Shown one piece after another: positions 16,647 through 25,545 of a DNA stretch of 64,000 bases. The stretch spans positions 967,781-1,031,780 of the forward strand of contig NZ_SJPX01000004.1 of the NCBI RefSeq assembly GCF_007860175.1. The letters run 5' to 3'. The DNA comes from Rubripirellula reticaptiva. GTDB taxonomy: Bacteria > Planctomycetota > Planctomycetia > Pirellulales > Pirellulaceae. The position numbers and the translations under genes were made by a program. Position 1 is the first letter of the stretch, and each line of letters opens with the position of its first letter. The notes under the pieces are model-generated. The model searched no databases and was not told the origin of the DNA. It was given only the letters and a program-made list of their open reading frames with translations.

Positions 16647-17669
16647 ATGACGGTTAGCAACATGACAGCATTTGACGAAGTCGGATTGCGAAAAGCAGCG
16701 ATCCTGTTGATGAGCTTGCCGACAAAGTCCGCCGCACAGATTTTGGGGCAATTGCCGCCTCGATACATCGAGGCGATCAGCATCATGATTGCGCAGACGG
16801 AGTCCGTCGGTGGCGACGATCAAGAGATCGTGATCGCGGAATTTTTGACCAGTAAAGCGAGTTCGTTGTACGCAAGTCCTGGTGGTCTTGAACGCGCCAA
16901 GGAATTGATTCGCGAAGCACTCGGACGCGACGCCACCGAGATGCTCGGGAATCTGCAGCAAACGATCGAAGCGATGCCGTTCGGCTTCATCAAGAAGGTC
17001 GATTCACAAACATTGCTGCAGTTTATCGGTGACGAGCATCCTCAGACGATCGCGCTGTTGTTAAGCCATTGCCCAGGCAACTACGCCGCCGAAGTCCTCG
17101 CCGGACTGGACCCCGAAAAACAACTCGAAGTCATTCGCCGAATCGCTTCGATCGGACGCACCAGCCCCGAAGCCGTTGCGGAACTCGAGTTTGGACTCGA
17201 CATGCGTCTTTCTAGCATGGTCAACCAACAGCAAAGCAACACCGGCGGTGTCGGAAACGTCGCCGAAATCTTGAACGTTTGCGATCGCTCTATCGAACGA
17301 ACGATCATGGAATCGCTGGGACGAGAAGATCCCGAACTGTCGGACGAGATTCGCCGATTGATGTTTGTGTTTGAAGACATTTCCAAGTTGGCCGATCGCG
17401 ATATCCAGGCACTGCTGAAAAACGTCGAAACTGCCCAGTGGGCGATGTCGCTAAAGGGGGCCAGCCAAGGACTTCAAGAGAAGGTCATGCGCAATATGAG
17501 TTCTCGCGCAGCCGAAAACTTGAAAGAAGAAATGGAATACCTCGGCAGCGTCCGGCTAAGCGAAGTCGAAAGTGTCCAGCAAAAGATTGTCGACATCGTT
17601 CGGCATCTCGAAGACACCGGCGAAATTTCGCGTCCGACCGGCGAAGTCGAAGAAGAATACGTTACCTAG
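16647..17669 (+). CDS. fliG: flagellar motor switch protein FliG
   Basis: A 340-residue protein matching FliG over its full length (usual length about 330). The N-terminal domain (VGLRKAAILLMSLP, AAQILGQLPP) binds FliF. The middle domain has the EHPQTIALLLSH surface patch and the LAGLDPEKQLEVIRRIA armadillo helix. The C-terminal torque domain carries the alternating charged residues (RRLMFVFEDISKLADRDI, then an LLKNVE helix and GLQEKVMRNMSSRAAENL). The EHPQ motif and torque helix are intact. No other flagellar gene is in the window; it follows a pilus/secretion cluster after a 168-bp gap and converges with dnaE, 10 bp apart. ATG 16662 (M6) is an alternative start. Confidence 0.95.
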   Translation: MTVSNMTAFDEVGLRKAAILLMSLPTKSAAQILGQLPPRYIEAISIMIAQTESVGGDDQEIVIAEFLTSKASSLYASPGGLERAKELIREALGRDATEMLGNLQQTIEAMPFGFIKKVDSQTLLQFIGDEHPQTIALLLSHCPGNYAAEVLAGLDPEKQLEVIRRIASIGRTSPEAVAELEFGLDMRLSSMVNQQQSNTGGVGNVAEILNVCDRSIERTIMESLGREDPELSDEIRRLMFVFEDISKLADRDIQALLKNVETAQWAMSLKGASQGLQEKVMRNMSSRAAENLKEEMEYLGSVRLSEVESVQQKIVDIVRHLEDTGEISRPTGEVEEEYVT

Positions 17670-17679
17670 TTGTTCATCG

Positions 17680-20600
17680 TTAGCGTGGTTTCGTCATCAG
17701 AAGCCGGTAGTGGCCCGCGCCGAGGAAGTCGTCGATTCGCTCACGCAGTTCTGGCGTGATGTCGACTCGCGACTTATCGGCCTTCAATTGCACAACTTCG
17801 CCGTCCTTCAACTGGATTGTGAACAGCAATTCTTGGGTGCCCGGATAGCCACGTACGATTTCTTTCAATCGGGTAACCGTCGGCCCGTCATGCTCGTTTT
17901 CGTTCAGTCGAATTCGCATGCCGTGCGTGTAGCGAGTTTCCAGATCGCTGTACGGAATCAGCTCGTCGATGATCAGGTTCGCTTCGTCGCCACCACCACG
18001 GCGGTCAATTTTCCCTCTCGCTAGCACGACCGCATCGGGGATGACACGATCGCCCCAGTCGGCGAATCCTTTTGGCCACAGGATGCAGCGAATCGCACCC
18101 TGCATGTCTTCGAGGTCAAAGTTGGCGTACTTCGATGGTTGACCGGGTTTGGGGCTCTTGGTGTGAGCGATTTTGACGCTGCTGATCATGCCGCCAAGCA
18201 CCACTTCAGCTCGGTCCTTGACGTTTGCCAGTTTGTCGGTCACATGAGTTCGGAATGTTGAAAGTCGCGGTTCGAATTCAGCGAGAGGATGACTTTCCAG
18301 GTAGTATCCGAGGACCTCTTTTTCAGCGATTAGTTTTTCGCGATCCGGCCACTCGTCCATCTCTGGCAGCGGCGTTGGCGCGGCTTCGGCGGACTCCTCT
18401 TCCTCGTCATCGAACGCACCGAACAAACTGGTTTGCCCGCTCTTTTTGTCCGCTTGAATCGCCGCGCCCGCTTGGACTGCTCGTTCGATCACAGCTGCTA
18501 ACTGACTGCGTTTTGCCTCGAAACAATCCATCGCACCCGCTTTGATCAGGGTCATGATCGCGCTCTTGTTACAGGCCGATGGGTCAACCCGTTCGCAGAA
18601 ATCGAAGATGTCTTTGAAGGGACCGTTTTTCTTTCGTTCTTCTTCGATCGCAATTGACGTCTGGCCGCCGCAACCCTTGATCGCCGACAAGGCAAAGAAG
18701 ACAAGTTTGCCCTCGACGGAAAAGTCTGCCGCGCTCTTGTTCACACAAGGCGCGACGACCTCGATTCCCATCCGGTCACAGTCCTCCATGTGTTCGACCA
18801 ACGCATCTTTGCGAACAAAGTTGCGCCCGGAAATATCGCTCGACAACAGTGCCGCCATGAACTCGACCGGATAGTGAGCTTTCAAGTAGGCCGTTTGATA
18901 GGCAAGCAGCGCGTAGGCGGTACTGTGTGACTTGTTGAAACCGTAGCCTGCAAACTTGACGATCAGATTCCAAATGTCATCGGCGTCCTTTTCCGCCAAT
19001 CCATTTTCAACCGCGCCGACAATGAACGCATCGTGGTTGGCGTTGATCAGTGATTCTTTCTTTTTACTGATCGCCTTGATGCACGTGTACGCGTTGGCAA
19101 GTGGGATCTTGCCAAGACGATTCAGGATCCGCATCACCTGTTCTTGGTAGACCATGATCGAGTTGGTCTCTTCCAAAACTTCTTTCAGCACCGGGTGCTT
19201 GTACTCTGGTTGTTGCAAACCGTGTTTGATGTTGACGTAATCGTCGACCATCCCGCCTTCCAGCGGTCCAGGGCGATACAGTGCCGCTGTGGCGATGATG
19301 TCGTTGAACGTGTCCGGTTTCATGCGACAAAGCAGGTCGCGAATACCGCCCGATTCCAATTGGAAAACACCCTTGGTTTCTCCTCGCTGAAGCAGCGCGT
19401 ACGACGGTTTGTCGTCGAGCGGGAATTTCAGTGGATCGACGACGGTCCCGGTCGTTTGCTCAATTAGCTTTACTGTTCGAGACAGAATCGTTAGGTTGCG
19501 AAGACCAAGGAAGTCCATCTTCAGCAAGCCCGACGCTTCGACGTCGTTCATCGACCACTGAGTGATGACATCCTGTTTGCCGGGGACTCGCGTCAGTGGC
19601 ACATATTCGGATAACGGTTTGTCGGCGATCACAACCGCGGCAGCGTGAGTACCGATGTTGCGGGCTAGACCCTCGATTTTCATCGCCAGATCTAAGAGCT
19701 CGCGGATTTCCGGATCGCCGTCGTACGACATCTTCATGTCGGCGCTTTGTGCGAGCGCCTTCTTGATCGTGATCTTTAACTCGTCCGGCACCATCTCGGT
19801 GATCTGGTTGACGCGGCCCAGCGGTACGCCGAGCGCGCGACCGACGTCCTTGATCGCCGCTTTCGCCGCCAAAGTTCCGAACGTTCCGATCTGGCAAACC
19901 ATCTCGGATCCGTAACGTTCTTTGACGTAGTCGATGACTTCGACACGACGTTCTTTCTCAAAGTCGATATCGATATCCGGTGGCTCGGTTCGACTTTCGT
20001 CCAGAAATCGCTCGAACAGCAAGTCGTATCGCAGCGGACAAACGTGCGACATGTAGAGCGCGTAACAAACGATCGCACCCACACCGCTGCCCCGAGCCGT
20101 GGCCGAGATGCCGATCGATCGGGCGTGATTGACGAAGTCCCAAACGATCAAAAAGTAAGTCGGATAGCCGAGCTTTTTGATCACATCAAGTTCGCGGTCC
20201 AGCCGCGCCATGACTTCCTCGGACAAGCTGCCGTCAACGATTCGCTCGTCGTCACCTTCGTACCGTTCCAGCAATCCCTTAACGCAAAGTTCTCGCAAGT
20301 AATCTAGCGGCGTTGCGTCGTTAGGGCATTCAAAGTTTGGGAAGAAGTACTTGTTGAATTCGATGTTGATGTCGACCGAGTCCGCGATTTCCTGGCTTCG
20401 CGCGCACGCTTCTTCAAGTCCGGGAAAGCTCTCGTACATTTGGTCAGGACTGCGCAAAAAGAACTGATCGTTCTCCATCTTCATCCGCGACGTGTCCGTG
20501 CGGAAACGTCCGGTGTTGATGCACAGCATGATGTCTTGAGCTTCGCTGTCGTCCTGATTGACATAGTGGCAATCGCTGGTCGCGACTAAGGGAATGCCCA

Positions 20601-21246
20601 TTCGTTTTGAGATTTCAACAGCGCCTTCCAACTGCAAGCGTTGAATCTCGATGCCATTGTTCATGATCTCGATGAAGTAGCGTTCCCCAAAGACGCCCTG
20701 GAACCATCCGGCAATATCGCGAGCTTCTTTTTCGACCTCGGCTGTATCGACGCCCTTCATCACCGCGCGGCTGAATTCGCTGCTGACACAGCCTGACAAG
20801 CAGATGATTCCTTCGCTGTGTCGTTCCAGGATCTCCTTGTCGATCCGTGGCTTGAAGTAGAAGCCTTCCAGCGACGCGGCGCTGGCAAGTTTGATTAGGT
20901 TCTTGTATCCAGTGTGGTTTTGCGCAAGCAGTGTCAGGTGATAGCTGGCATCCTTGCTGCTGCTGGCGCCGCCTTTTTCGAATCGCGATCCGGGCGCGAT
21001 GTAGGCCTCGTAGCCGATGATCGGGTTGATCTGAGCCGCTTTTGCTTTGCGATAGAACTCAAGCGCGCCGTGCAGGTTGCCGTGGTCGGTCAAGGCCAAC
21101 GCGTTCATCCCATGGTCGACCGCACGGTTGACCAATTTGCCGATGTCGCCCGCCCCGTCGAGCAGCGAATAGTGGCTATGGCAGTGCAAATGGACGAACG
21201 GCTTGGCGGGTAAGACTTCAAGAGGTCCGGTGACCAAATCACTCAT
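17680..21246 (-). CDS. dnaE: DNA polymerase III alpha subunit
   Basis: The replicative polymerase, 1188 residues (E. coli DnaE has 1160). The N-terminal PHP domain begins FVHLHCHSHYSLLDG (residues 17-31) and keeps all the metal-ligand-type motifs: H-x-H, LTDHGNLHG, GYEAYI, YHLTLLAQN, LSGCVSSE and SDCHYVN. The polymerase palm carries PDIDIDF with Asp424 and Asp426, equivalent to E. coli Asp401/403, and the fingers/thumb sequences TARGSGVGA, NIGTHAAAVVIA and YGFNKSHSTAYALLAYQTAYLK. An HhH domain, an OB fold (AEVVLGGMISSVK) and a C-terminal domain follow. The ATG at 21244-21246 gives the usual short leader. It converges with fliG; no terminator is visible in the 10-bp gap. Confidence 0.97.
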   Translation of the reverse strand: MSDLVTGPLEVLPAKPFVHLHCHSHYSLLDGAGDIGKLVNRAVDHGMNALALTDHGNLHGALEFYRKAKAAQINPIIGYEAYIAPGSRFEKGGASSSKDASYHLTLLAQNHTGYKNLIKLASAASLEGFYFKPRIDKEILERHSEGIICLSGCVSSEFSRAVMKGVDTAEVEKEARDIAGWFQGVFGERYFIEIMNNGIEIQRLQLEGAVEISKRMGIPLVATSDCHYVNQDDSEAQDIMLCINTGRFRTDTSRMKMENDQFFLRSPDQMYESFPGLEEACARSQEIADSVDINIEFNKYFFPNFECPNDATPLDYLRELCVKGLLERYEGDDERIVDGSLSEEVMARLDRELDVIKKLGYPTYFLIVWDFVNHARSIGISATARGSGVGAIVCYALYMSHVCPLRYDLLFERFLDESRTEPPDIDIDFEKERRVEVIDYVKERYGSEMVCQIGTFGTLAAKAAIKDVGRALGVPLGRVNQITEMVPDELKITIKKALAQSADMKMSYDGDPEIRELLDLAMKIEGLARNIGTHAAAVVIADKPLSEYVPLTRVPGKQDVITQWSMNDVEASGLLKMDFLGLRNLTILSRTVKLIEQTTGTVVDPLKFPLDDKPSYALLQRGETKGVFQLESGGIRDLLCRMKPDTFNDIIATAALYRPGPLEGGMVDDYVNIKHGLQQPEYKHPVLKEVLEETNSIMVYQEQVMRILNRLGKIPLANAYTCIKAISKKKESLINANHDAFIVGAVENGLAEKDADDIWNLIVKFAGYGFNKSHSTAYALLAYQTAYLKAHYPVEFMAALLSSDISGRNFVRKDALVEHMEDCDRMGIEVVAPCVNKSAADFSVEGKLVFFALSAIKGCGGQTSIAIEEERKKNGPFKDIFDFCERVDPSACNKSAIMTLIKAGAMDCFEAKRSQLAAVIERAVQAGAAIQADKKSGQTSLFGAFDDEEEESAEAAPTPLPEMDEWPDREKLIAEKEVLGYYLESHPLAEFEPRLSTFRTHVTDKLANVKDRAEVVLGGMISSVKIAHTKSPKPGQPSKYANFDLEDMQGAIRCILWPKGFADWGDRVIPDAVVLARGKIDRRGGGDEANLIIDELIPYSDLETRYTHGMRIRLNENEHDGPTVTRLKEIVRGYPGTQELLFTIQLKDGEVVQLKADKSRVDITPELRERIDDFLGAGHYRLLMTKPR

Positions 21247-21710
21247 GGGAACGTCCTTGCGCGGCTCTAAAAACGGTGGGGCGAAGCAATGGTTTTAGCT
21301 TACCGCAGCGTCAAAGAAGGGGCATCCCACCAGACAACAACGCCTGATGATGGTCGCGTCGAATCAACCGCTGCTGCCCACAGAATCCCGTTTTATCGCT
21401 GTAAATCGAATCAAATTTGTGGGAGCGGCCTCCGGCTCGATTTCAAAAGTACCTAACAAGTCGCGTGAATCTGACCGAACGGGCCTCAGCAAGAAAGGGC
21501 ATGCCGACAAACGAGTTTAGTTGGCGATACAGCGGCGGGACAAGTGATTCCTCTCTCCTGGATTCTCCGCCACAGAAGTTCTTTGCGAAGGTGATGGTCG
21601 CATCAAGCCACCCCGATTCGTCGAAGCAGTAAAAATTCCACGATTTTCCGATGTCAGGTTAATAATGGACATGTTTTGTGCTTTCCGGCTATGGATTGCG
21701 AAAAGTTGGA

Positions 21711-21719
21711 TGTCATAAT
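21711..21719 (+). promoter_or_regulatory. candidate extended -10 promoter element
   Basis: TGTCATAAT fits an extended -10 box (TG-N-TATAAT, one mismatch) about 120 nt upstream of the DUF1559 start. No good -35 box sits at 17 bp, as is common with extended -10 promoters. Planctomycete promoters are poorly defined, so this is tentative. Confidence 0.3.
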
Positions 21720-21762
21720 TCGCTTCCACGGGCAGTTTAGTTACCCGTCGGTCAGCGGCTGC

Positions 21763-21792
21763 GGAAGTTCGGCCACCTGCCGAACGACTTCC
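21763..21792 (+). promoter_or_regulatory. hairpin in the 5' leader of the DUF1559 gene
   Basis: GTTCGGC (21767-21773) and GCCGAAC (21779-21785) pair perfectly around a 5-nt loop. The flanking GGAA (21763-21766) and TTCC (21789-21792) extend the stem across a 3-nt bulge. It ends 45 nt before the start codon, with no T tract, so it is more likely an mRNA-stability or regulatory structure than a terminator. Confidence 0.5.
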
Positions 21793-21837
21793 ATTTGCTG
21801 AGTCGTGTTTGTCCCGTTCTTTTTCAGAGGAATTCGA

Positions 21838-23037
21838 ATGCATTCGAAACGTAGCCGTCCAAGCGGCTTTACCTTGGTTGAGCTGTTGGTGGTGATCGCC
21901 ATCATCGGCGTTCTGGTCGGTCTTTTGTTGCCAGCCGTGCAAGCTGCTCGTGAAGCTGCTCGCCGTATGAGCTGCAGTAACAACTTCAAGCAGCTCGGGC
22001 TTGGCTTGCACAACTATCACAGCGCGTTCAAGCAGATGCCAATCCAGGGTGTCGGCACGATGAGCCCGACCATCGATTACTCGTGGCGATCATCGAACAT
22101 CACTAATGTTCAGCGACTAAGTGCTTTGGTCGGCTTGATGCCGTTCATCGAACAACAAGCTCTGTGGGAGCAAATCAGCAATCCTCTGGACAACAACGGT
22201 GGAACTCCGCTTATTTGGCCTGCGATGGGGCCAAGTCCAAACAAGATCGAATATCGTCCTTGGGTTACCGAACTGCCAACGCTTCGCTGCCCAAGCGATC
22301 CAGGAACCGGTCTTCCTGCACTTGGACGAACGAACTACGCGATGTGCCTTGGTGACTCCGCCGAACGTAGCACCACCGGTGCTTGGCGTGACAATGGAAC
22401 CGTCGGCGGTTTGCCTAACGAAGTGCTTGCTGAAGAATCACGTGCAGCACACCGTGGCATGTTCGTGATGCACAAGACGATGAAGTTCCGTGACATTTTG
22501 GACGGCTTGTCGAACACGATTGCGATGGGCGAAATTGCCACTGACCTTGGTGACAAAGACAAGCGTACGATCAACTTGAACATTGGTTGGAACTTCCTTC
22601 GTAACCGTGCACCGAGCTACTGTCGCGATACACCCCAAGACTATGTCGATCCATTGCGTCCACAATTCTGGAAAGCAAGTTCGCCAACCGTCGGAGCAAC
22701 CGATGGTCGTGGTTACAAATGGGCCGATGGTTTTTCGAACTTCAGCGGTATGTACACGATGTTGCCACCAAACGCCGAACTGTGTACCCAGCAAAATGCT
22801 GGTAACCCAGGCGTTTATCCACCATCGAGCCGACACCAAGGTGGCGTGCACATCCTGATGGGTGACGGTGCTGTTAAGTTCATCACCGACTCGATCGAAG
22901 CTGGCAGCGCGACCCAAGGCGGAGCGGCTAGCTTGCCAATCTTCCGTTGGAACCGTGCTGGCGACGTCAGCCCCTACGGACTGTGGGGTGCGTTGGGTAC
23001 TCGTGCTAACAAAGAAATCATCGAAACCGAACTCTAA
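21838..23037 (+). CDS. DUF1559 family pseudopilin (prepilin-type)
   Basis: A 399-residue member of the DUF1559 family, highly expanded in planctomycetes. The ATG at 21838 has AGAGGA 7 nt upstream; the frame is open to 21805. The class III signal is RPSG-FTLVELLVVIAIIGVL with canonical Gly at -1 and Glu at +5, followed by the family hallmark LLLPAVQAAREAARRMSC and NNFKQLGLGLHNYH. The C-terminal cassette RHQGGVHILMGDGAVKFI (H-x8-DG) is also characteristic. The protein is expected to be processed by a prepilin peptidase and displayed at the cell envelope; its precise role is unknown. A strong terminator follows directly. It is a different class from the GspG-like protein at 7488. Confidence 0.93.
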   Translation: MHSKRSRPSGFTLVELLVVIAIIGVLVGLLLPAVQAAREAARRMSCSNNFKQLGLGLHNYHSAFKQMPIQGVGTMSPTIDYSWRSSNITNVQRLSALVGLMPFIEQQALWEQISNPLDNNGGTPLIWPAMGPSPNKIEYRPWVTELPTLRCPSDPGTGLPALGRTNYAMCLGDSAERSTTGAWRDNGTVGGLPNEVLAEESRAAHRGMFVMHKTMKFRDILDGLSNTIAMGEIATDLGDKDKRTINLNIGWNFLRNRAPSYCRDTPQDYVDPLRPQFWKASSPTVGATDGRGYKWADGFSNFSGMYTMLPPNAELCTQQNAGNPGVYPPSSRHQGGVHILMGDGAVKFITDSIEAGSATQGGAASLPIFRWNRAGDVSPYGLWGALGTRANKEIIETEL

Positions 23038-23068
23038 CAGTTTCGAATTGACAACTTAGCGATAACAA

Positions 23069-23104
23069 AACAAGCCTCGTGACCGTAAGGTCGCGAGGCT
23101 TGTT
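23069..23104. terminator. bidirectional intrinsic terminator
   Basis: CAAGCCTCGTGACC (23071-23084) and GGTCGCGAGGCTTG (23089-23102) form a 14-bp stem with one G-T pair and a GTAA loop. An A-rich flank lies on the left and a T-rich one on the right. It sits between the convergent DUF1559 and lipoprotein genes and can stop transcription from both sides. Confidence 0.88.
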
Positions 23105-23227
23105 CGTTTGATAGGTTTCGCTATTTTGGTCGCAATCTGGTTACAGCAACGGTCGCGTTGGTTCAAGTTTGTTCCGCCCGATCGTCTGACCAGGCTTATC
23201 TGTCTTTGCGTTGCTCAATCGGGGCAA

Positions 23228-23467
23228 TTACTTGCCTGGTGGCACGTTTTCGAGAGCTTTCAAGCCCTTCGGGTCTGCCTTGATTGCTTCGCTTTCTGCA
23301 TTGACCGATTTCATCATCTCGGCTTCTGATTCAGCTTGCATGCGGTTGTATTCGTCGATCGCTGATTGCTCGATTCCGTCAGTCACAACGGCGGGTTCGC
23401 CGGAGTTACCGCAGCCCATCGAAAGAATGCAGGCGAAGCCAAGAATAAAGCTGGCGGTTAATTTCAT
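23228..23467 (-). CDS. small lipoprotein
   Basis: A 79-residue protein starting at the ATG 23465-23467. A longer frame to 23560 exists, but the lipoprotein signal begins at this ATG: MKLTASFILGFACILSMGC, with lipobox LSMGC and Cys19 as the lipidation site. The mature part is short, hydrophilic and helical, rich in Glu/Ala/Ser (EYNRMQAESEAEMMKSVN), ending in a short Pro/Gly-containing tail (ALENVPPGK). Small lipoproteins often accompany DUF1559 genes in planctomycetes (from memory). Here the gene is convergent with one and shares its terminator. Function unknown. Confidence 0.75.
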   Translation of the reverse strand: MKLTASFILGFACILSMGCGNSGEPAVVTDGIEQSAIDEYNRMQAESEAEMMKSVNAESEAIKADPKGLKALENVPPGK

Positions 23468-23848
23468 TACTACTATCCGGTACGAGAGAATTCTGATGGG
23501 ACGTTGCTCTTTATCGACTAGCGAATCGGCACGACCGCGATAAACGAAAGCAATCAACACTAACGCGATTGATCGTCGCTTTCCTCCGGTGGAGTCCAGC
23601 GCACGCGCGCAGCAAAAAGGTTGCTACTGGTGAGTATGAGTCCGCATTTTTTAGACGCCATAGCCGAAGTCAACTTGACATGGCGATTTCTAACTTTAGT
23701 TGCCAAGTCGTGTTGAGAATCGGCTTCAGCGGACTGAGACTTAGAGTGCAAGTCGTGGCGATTGAGTCTGGGACGATGTGAGTGTGCCGCAGCGGAGCCG
23801 GATAGGTGCCCCGCTGCGATCATGTGTCATGCGCCGCAGTCGCTTTGG
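23468..23848. other. intergenic region with inverted repeat
   Basis: This 381-bp stretch lies upstream of the lipoprotein gene and downstream of the esterase gene (both minus strand). CGCAGCGG (23788-23795) and CCGCTGCG (23811-23818) form an 8-bp GC-rich stem about 30 nt after the esterase stop; it lacks a T tract but may be the 3'-end structure of that transcript. Nothing else was recognised. Confidence 0.45.
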
Positions 23849-25402
23849 CTACTTCACTGCGTCAACAGTCAGGCCGGGCCACTCGTCGGTGCGGAACGGT
23901 GTCATTCGCAGTCCGTCGGCGCTTTGCACGTTTGCGACCGGGTTATCGGCCCAGGCAAAACGCACGGCGACGGGCGTTTCGATCGAATCGGCTGTGACTT
24001 CGACTGTGTCTTTGCCGACGATCTTGGCCGTCGCTTCGACGAACTTCTTGTCTTCGCCTGCGATCGTGAATCCGATTGGCGTTTTGACGTCGAACGTGTC
24101 CAGGCCACGGCCAACGTGATCAAACTTGACGATTGCCTTGTTGCCTTCGACAGTCATCGATTTCATCGTTGGACTGTGAAAAGGCACGTCGTAACCGTAT
24201 TGGTTGGCCAGTGCCCAGCGTGCCAATCGCTTGGCGACATCCTGTTTGTTTTTCGGGTGGATGTCGGCCGCTTCGCCAAGGTCTGTGATGACGGCTTCGC
24301 CGGTGGCGGGCAATCGAGCCATGGTCATCGTTTGAGCTTCACGAAGTTCAGCCCAGTCGCTTTCCGATGGGGCTTCCGATTCGTTGCGAAAGTCGGCCAA
24401 TTGGACCCAGTAGAACGGGAAGTCGCCTTGTCCCCATGCATTTCGCCAGGTTTGAATCATTAGGGGAAACAGGTCGCGGTATTGATACGCGCGGCCGGCG
24501 TTGGATTCGCCTTGGTACCAGATCGCGCCGCAGATCGTGTAGCCAATGATCGGGTTGAGCACGCCGTTGTACAGGTTGGCTGGACGATGTTGGCCATTCA
24601 GTTGGTTTTGCGGCGCGCGCGGTCTGTTGCCTTTCTGTCCATCGGCTTTCCACTTTGCCATACGGTCGTTCCATTTGGCAACTTCGGCGTCATGATCGTA
24701 AGTCTTCGCCAGCGTGTCCCATCGCTCGAGCAATTCGCCGTACTTGCCATCGGATTCTAAGACGTCTCGCGGCACCCAGGCTTCGGCCGATGAACCGCCC
24801 CACGCGTTGTCAATCAATCCGACGGGCACGTCCAGAGTTTGGTGCAATTGACGACCAAAGAAATAGCCAACGCCCGAAAAGTCTTTAACCGTTTGCGGCG
24901 TGCAGGCTTCCCATTTGCCTTTGAAATCGTTTTGCGGTTCCTGGGTTCCGACTTGAGGAACCGAGATCAGTCTCAAGTTCGGGTACTTGGCGGTCAGGGT
25001 TTCAAGATCAGCGTCGTTCGAATTGCCGACGGTGAATCCCATATTGGATTGGCCCGAGCAAACCCAAACTTCACCGACCAGGACATCGCTAAAAACGCGT
25101 TTCTCGTCCGCTTGGATTTCCAGTTGGTGCGGTCCACCGGCGGGCAACGCATCAAGTTTCAGGTCAAACCGGCCAGTTGAATCCGACGTCGCGTCGGCCA
25201 AATGGCCGGCGATGGTGGCTGTGACTTTGGTGTTCGGCGACGTCCATCCCCAAACGTGAACAGGCTCGTCACGCTGGATGACCATTGAGTCACCAAAGAT
25301 CGGCGAAAGTTTCAGTTCGGCTTGGCAGGGCACGGCCACCGCAATGCTAAGCAGTAGCAGGGCGTAGGAGGAGACGGATCGGAGCAATCGTTTTCGGAGC
25401 AT
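23849..25402 (-). CDS. sialate O-acetylesterase (SASA family), secreted
   Basis: A 517-residue esterase that removes O-acetyl groups from sialic acid or related acetylated sugars. The ATG at 25400-25402 starts a Sec signal peptide ([20 protein letters not shown], cleavage after PCQA). An N-terminal beta-sandwich ([30 protein letters not shown]) typical of the family is followed by the SGNH-type catalytic domain. It shows [10 protein letters not shown] with nucleophile Ser119, the GGSSAEAW block, IWYQGESN, and the D-x-H pair in [11 protein letters not shown] (His382). The length agrees with characterised members (about 500). It is divergent from a PEP-CTERM protease and near a sulfatase, consistent with breakdown of sulfated or acylated glycans. 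Confidence 0.94.
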   Translation of the reverse strand: MLRKRLLRSVSSYALLLLSIAVAVPCQAELKLSPIFGDSMVIQRDEPVHVWGWTSPNTKVTATIAGHLADATSDSTGRFDLKLDALPAGGPHQLEIQADEKRVFSDVLVGEVWVCSGQSNMGFTVGNSNDADLETLTAKYPNLRLISVPQVGTQEPQNDFKGKWEACTPQTVKDFSGVGYFFGRQLHQTLDVPVGLIDNAWGGSSAEAWVPRDVLESDGKYGELLERWDTLAKTYDHDAEVAKWNDRMAKWKADGQKGNRPRAPQNQLNGQHRPANLYNGVLNPIIGYTICGAIWYQGESNAGRAYQYRDLFPLMIQTWRNAWGQGDFPFYWVQLADFRNESEAPSESDWAELREAQTMTMARLPATGEAVITDLGEAADIHPKNKQDVAKRLARWALANQYGYDVPFHSPTMKSMTVEGNKAIVKFDHVGRGLDTFDVKTPIGFTIAGEDKKFVEATAKIVGKDTVEVTADSIETPVAVRFAWADNPVANVQSADGLRMTPFRTDEWPGLTVDAVK

Positions 25403-25545
25403 TCGTTTTCTCTGGGGGGGGCGAGGTGGGGGGCGGCCATCCTGCACGGGGTGGCCTGAAGCAAGTACATGCAGGACGGAACATAATATCCCAATGGATC
25501 ACTCGTTGTTGGGATGTCGTTACGAATAACCCGGTGTCGGGCGGA

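Larger units (their letters stand above)
21247..21837. other. dnaE / DUF1559 divergent intergenic region
   Basis: A 591-bp region between divergent genes, without a supported coding sequence. It contains a possible extended -10 element (TG-N-CATAAT, 21711-21719) and a strong hairpin (21763-21792) facing the pseudopilin gene. Small open frames here have no recognisable product. Confidence 0.5.
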
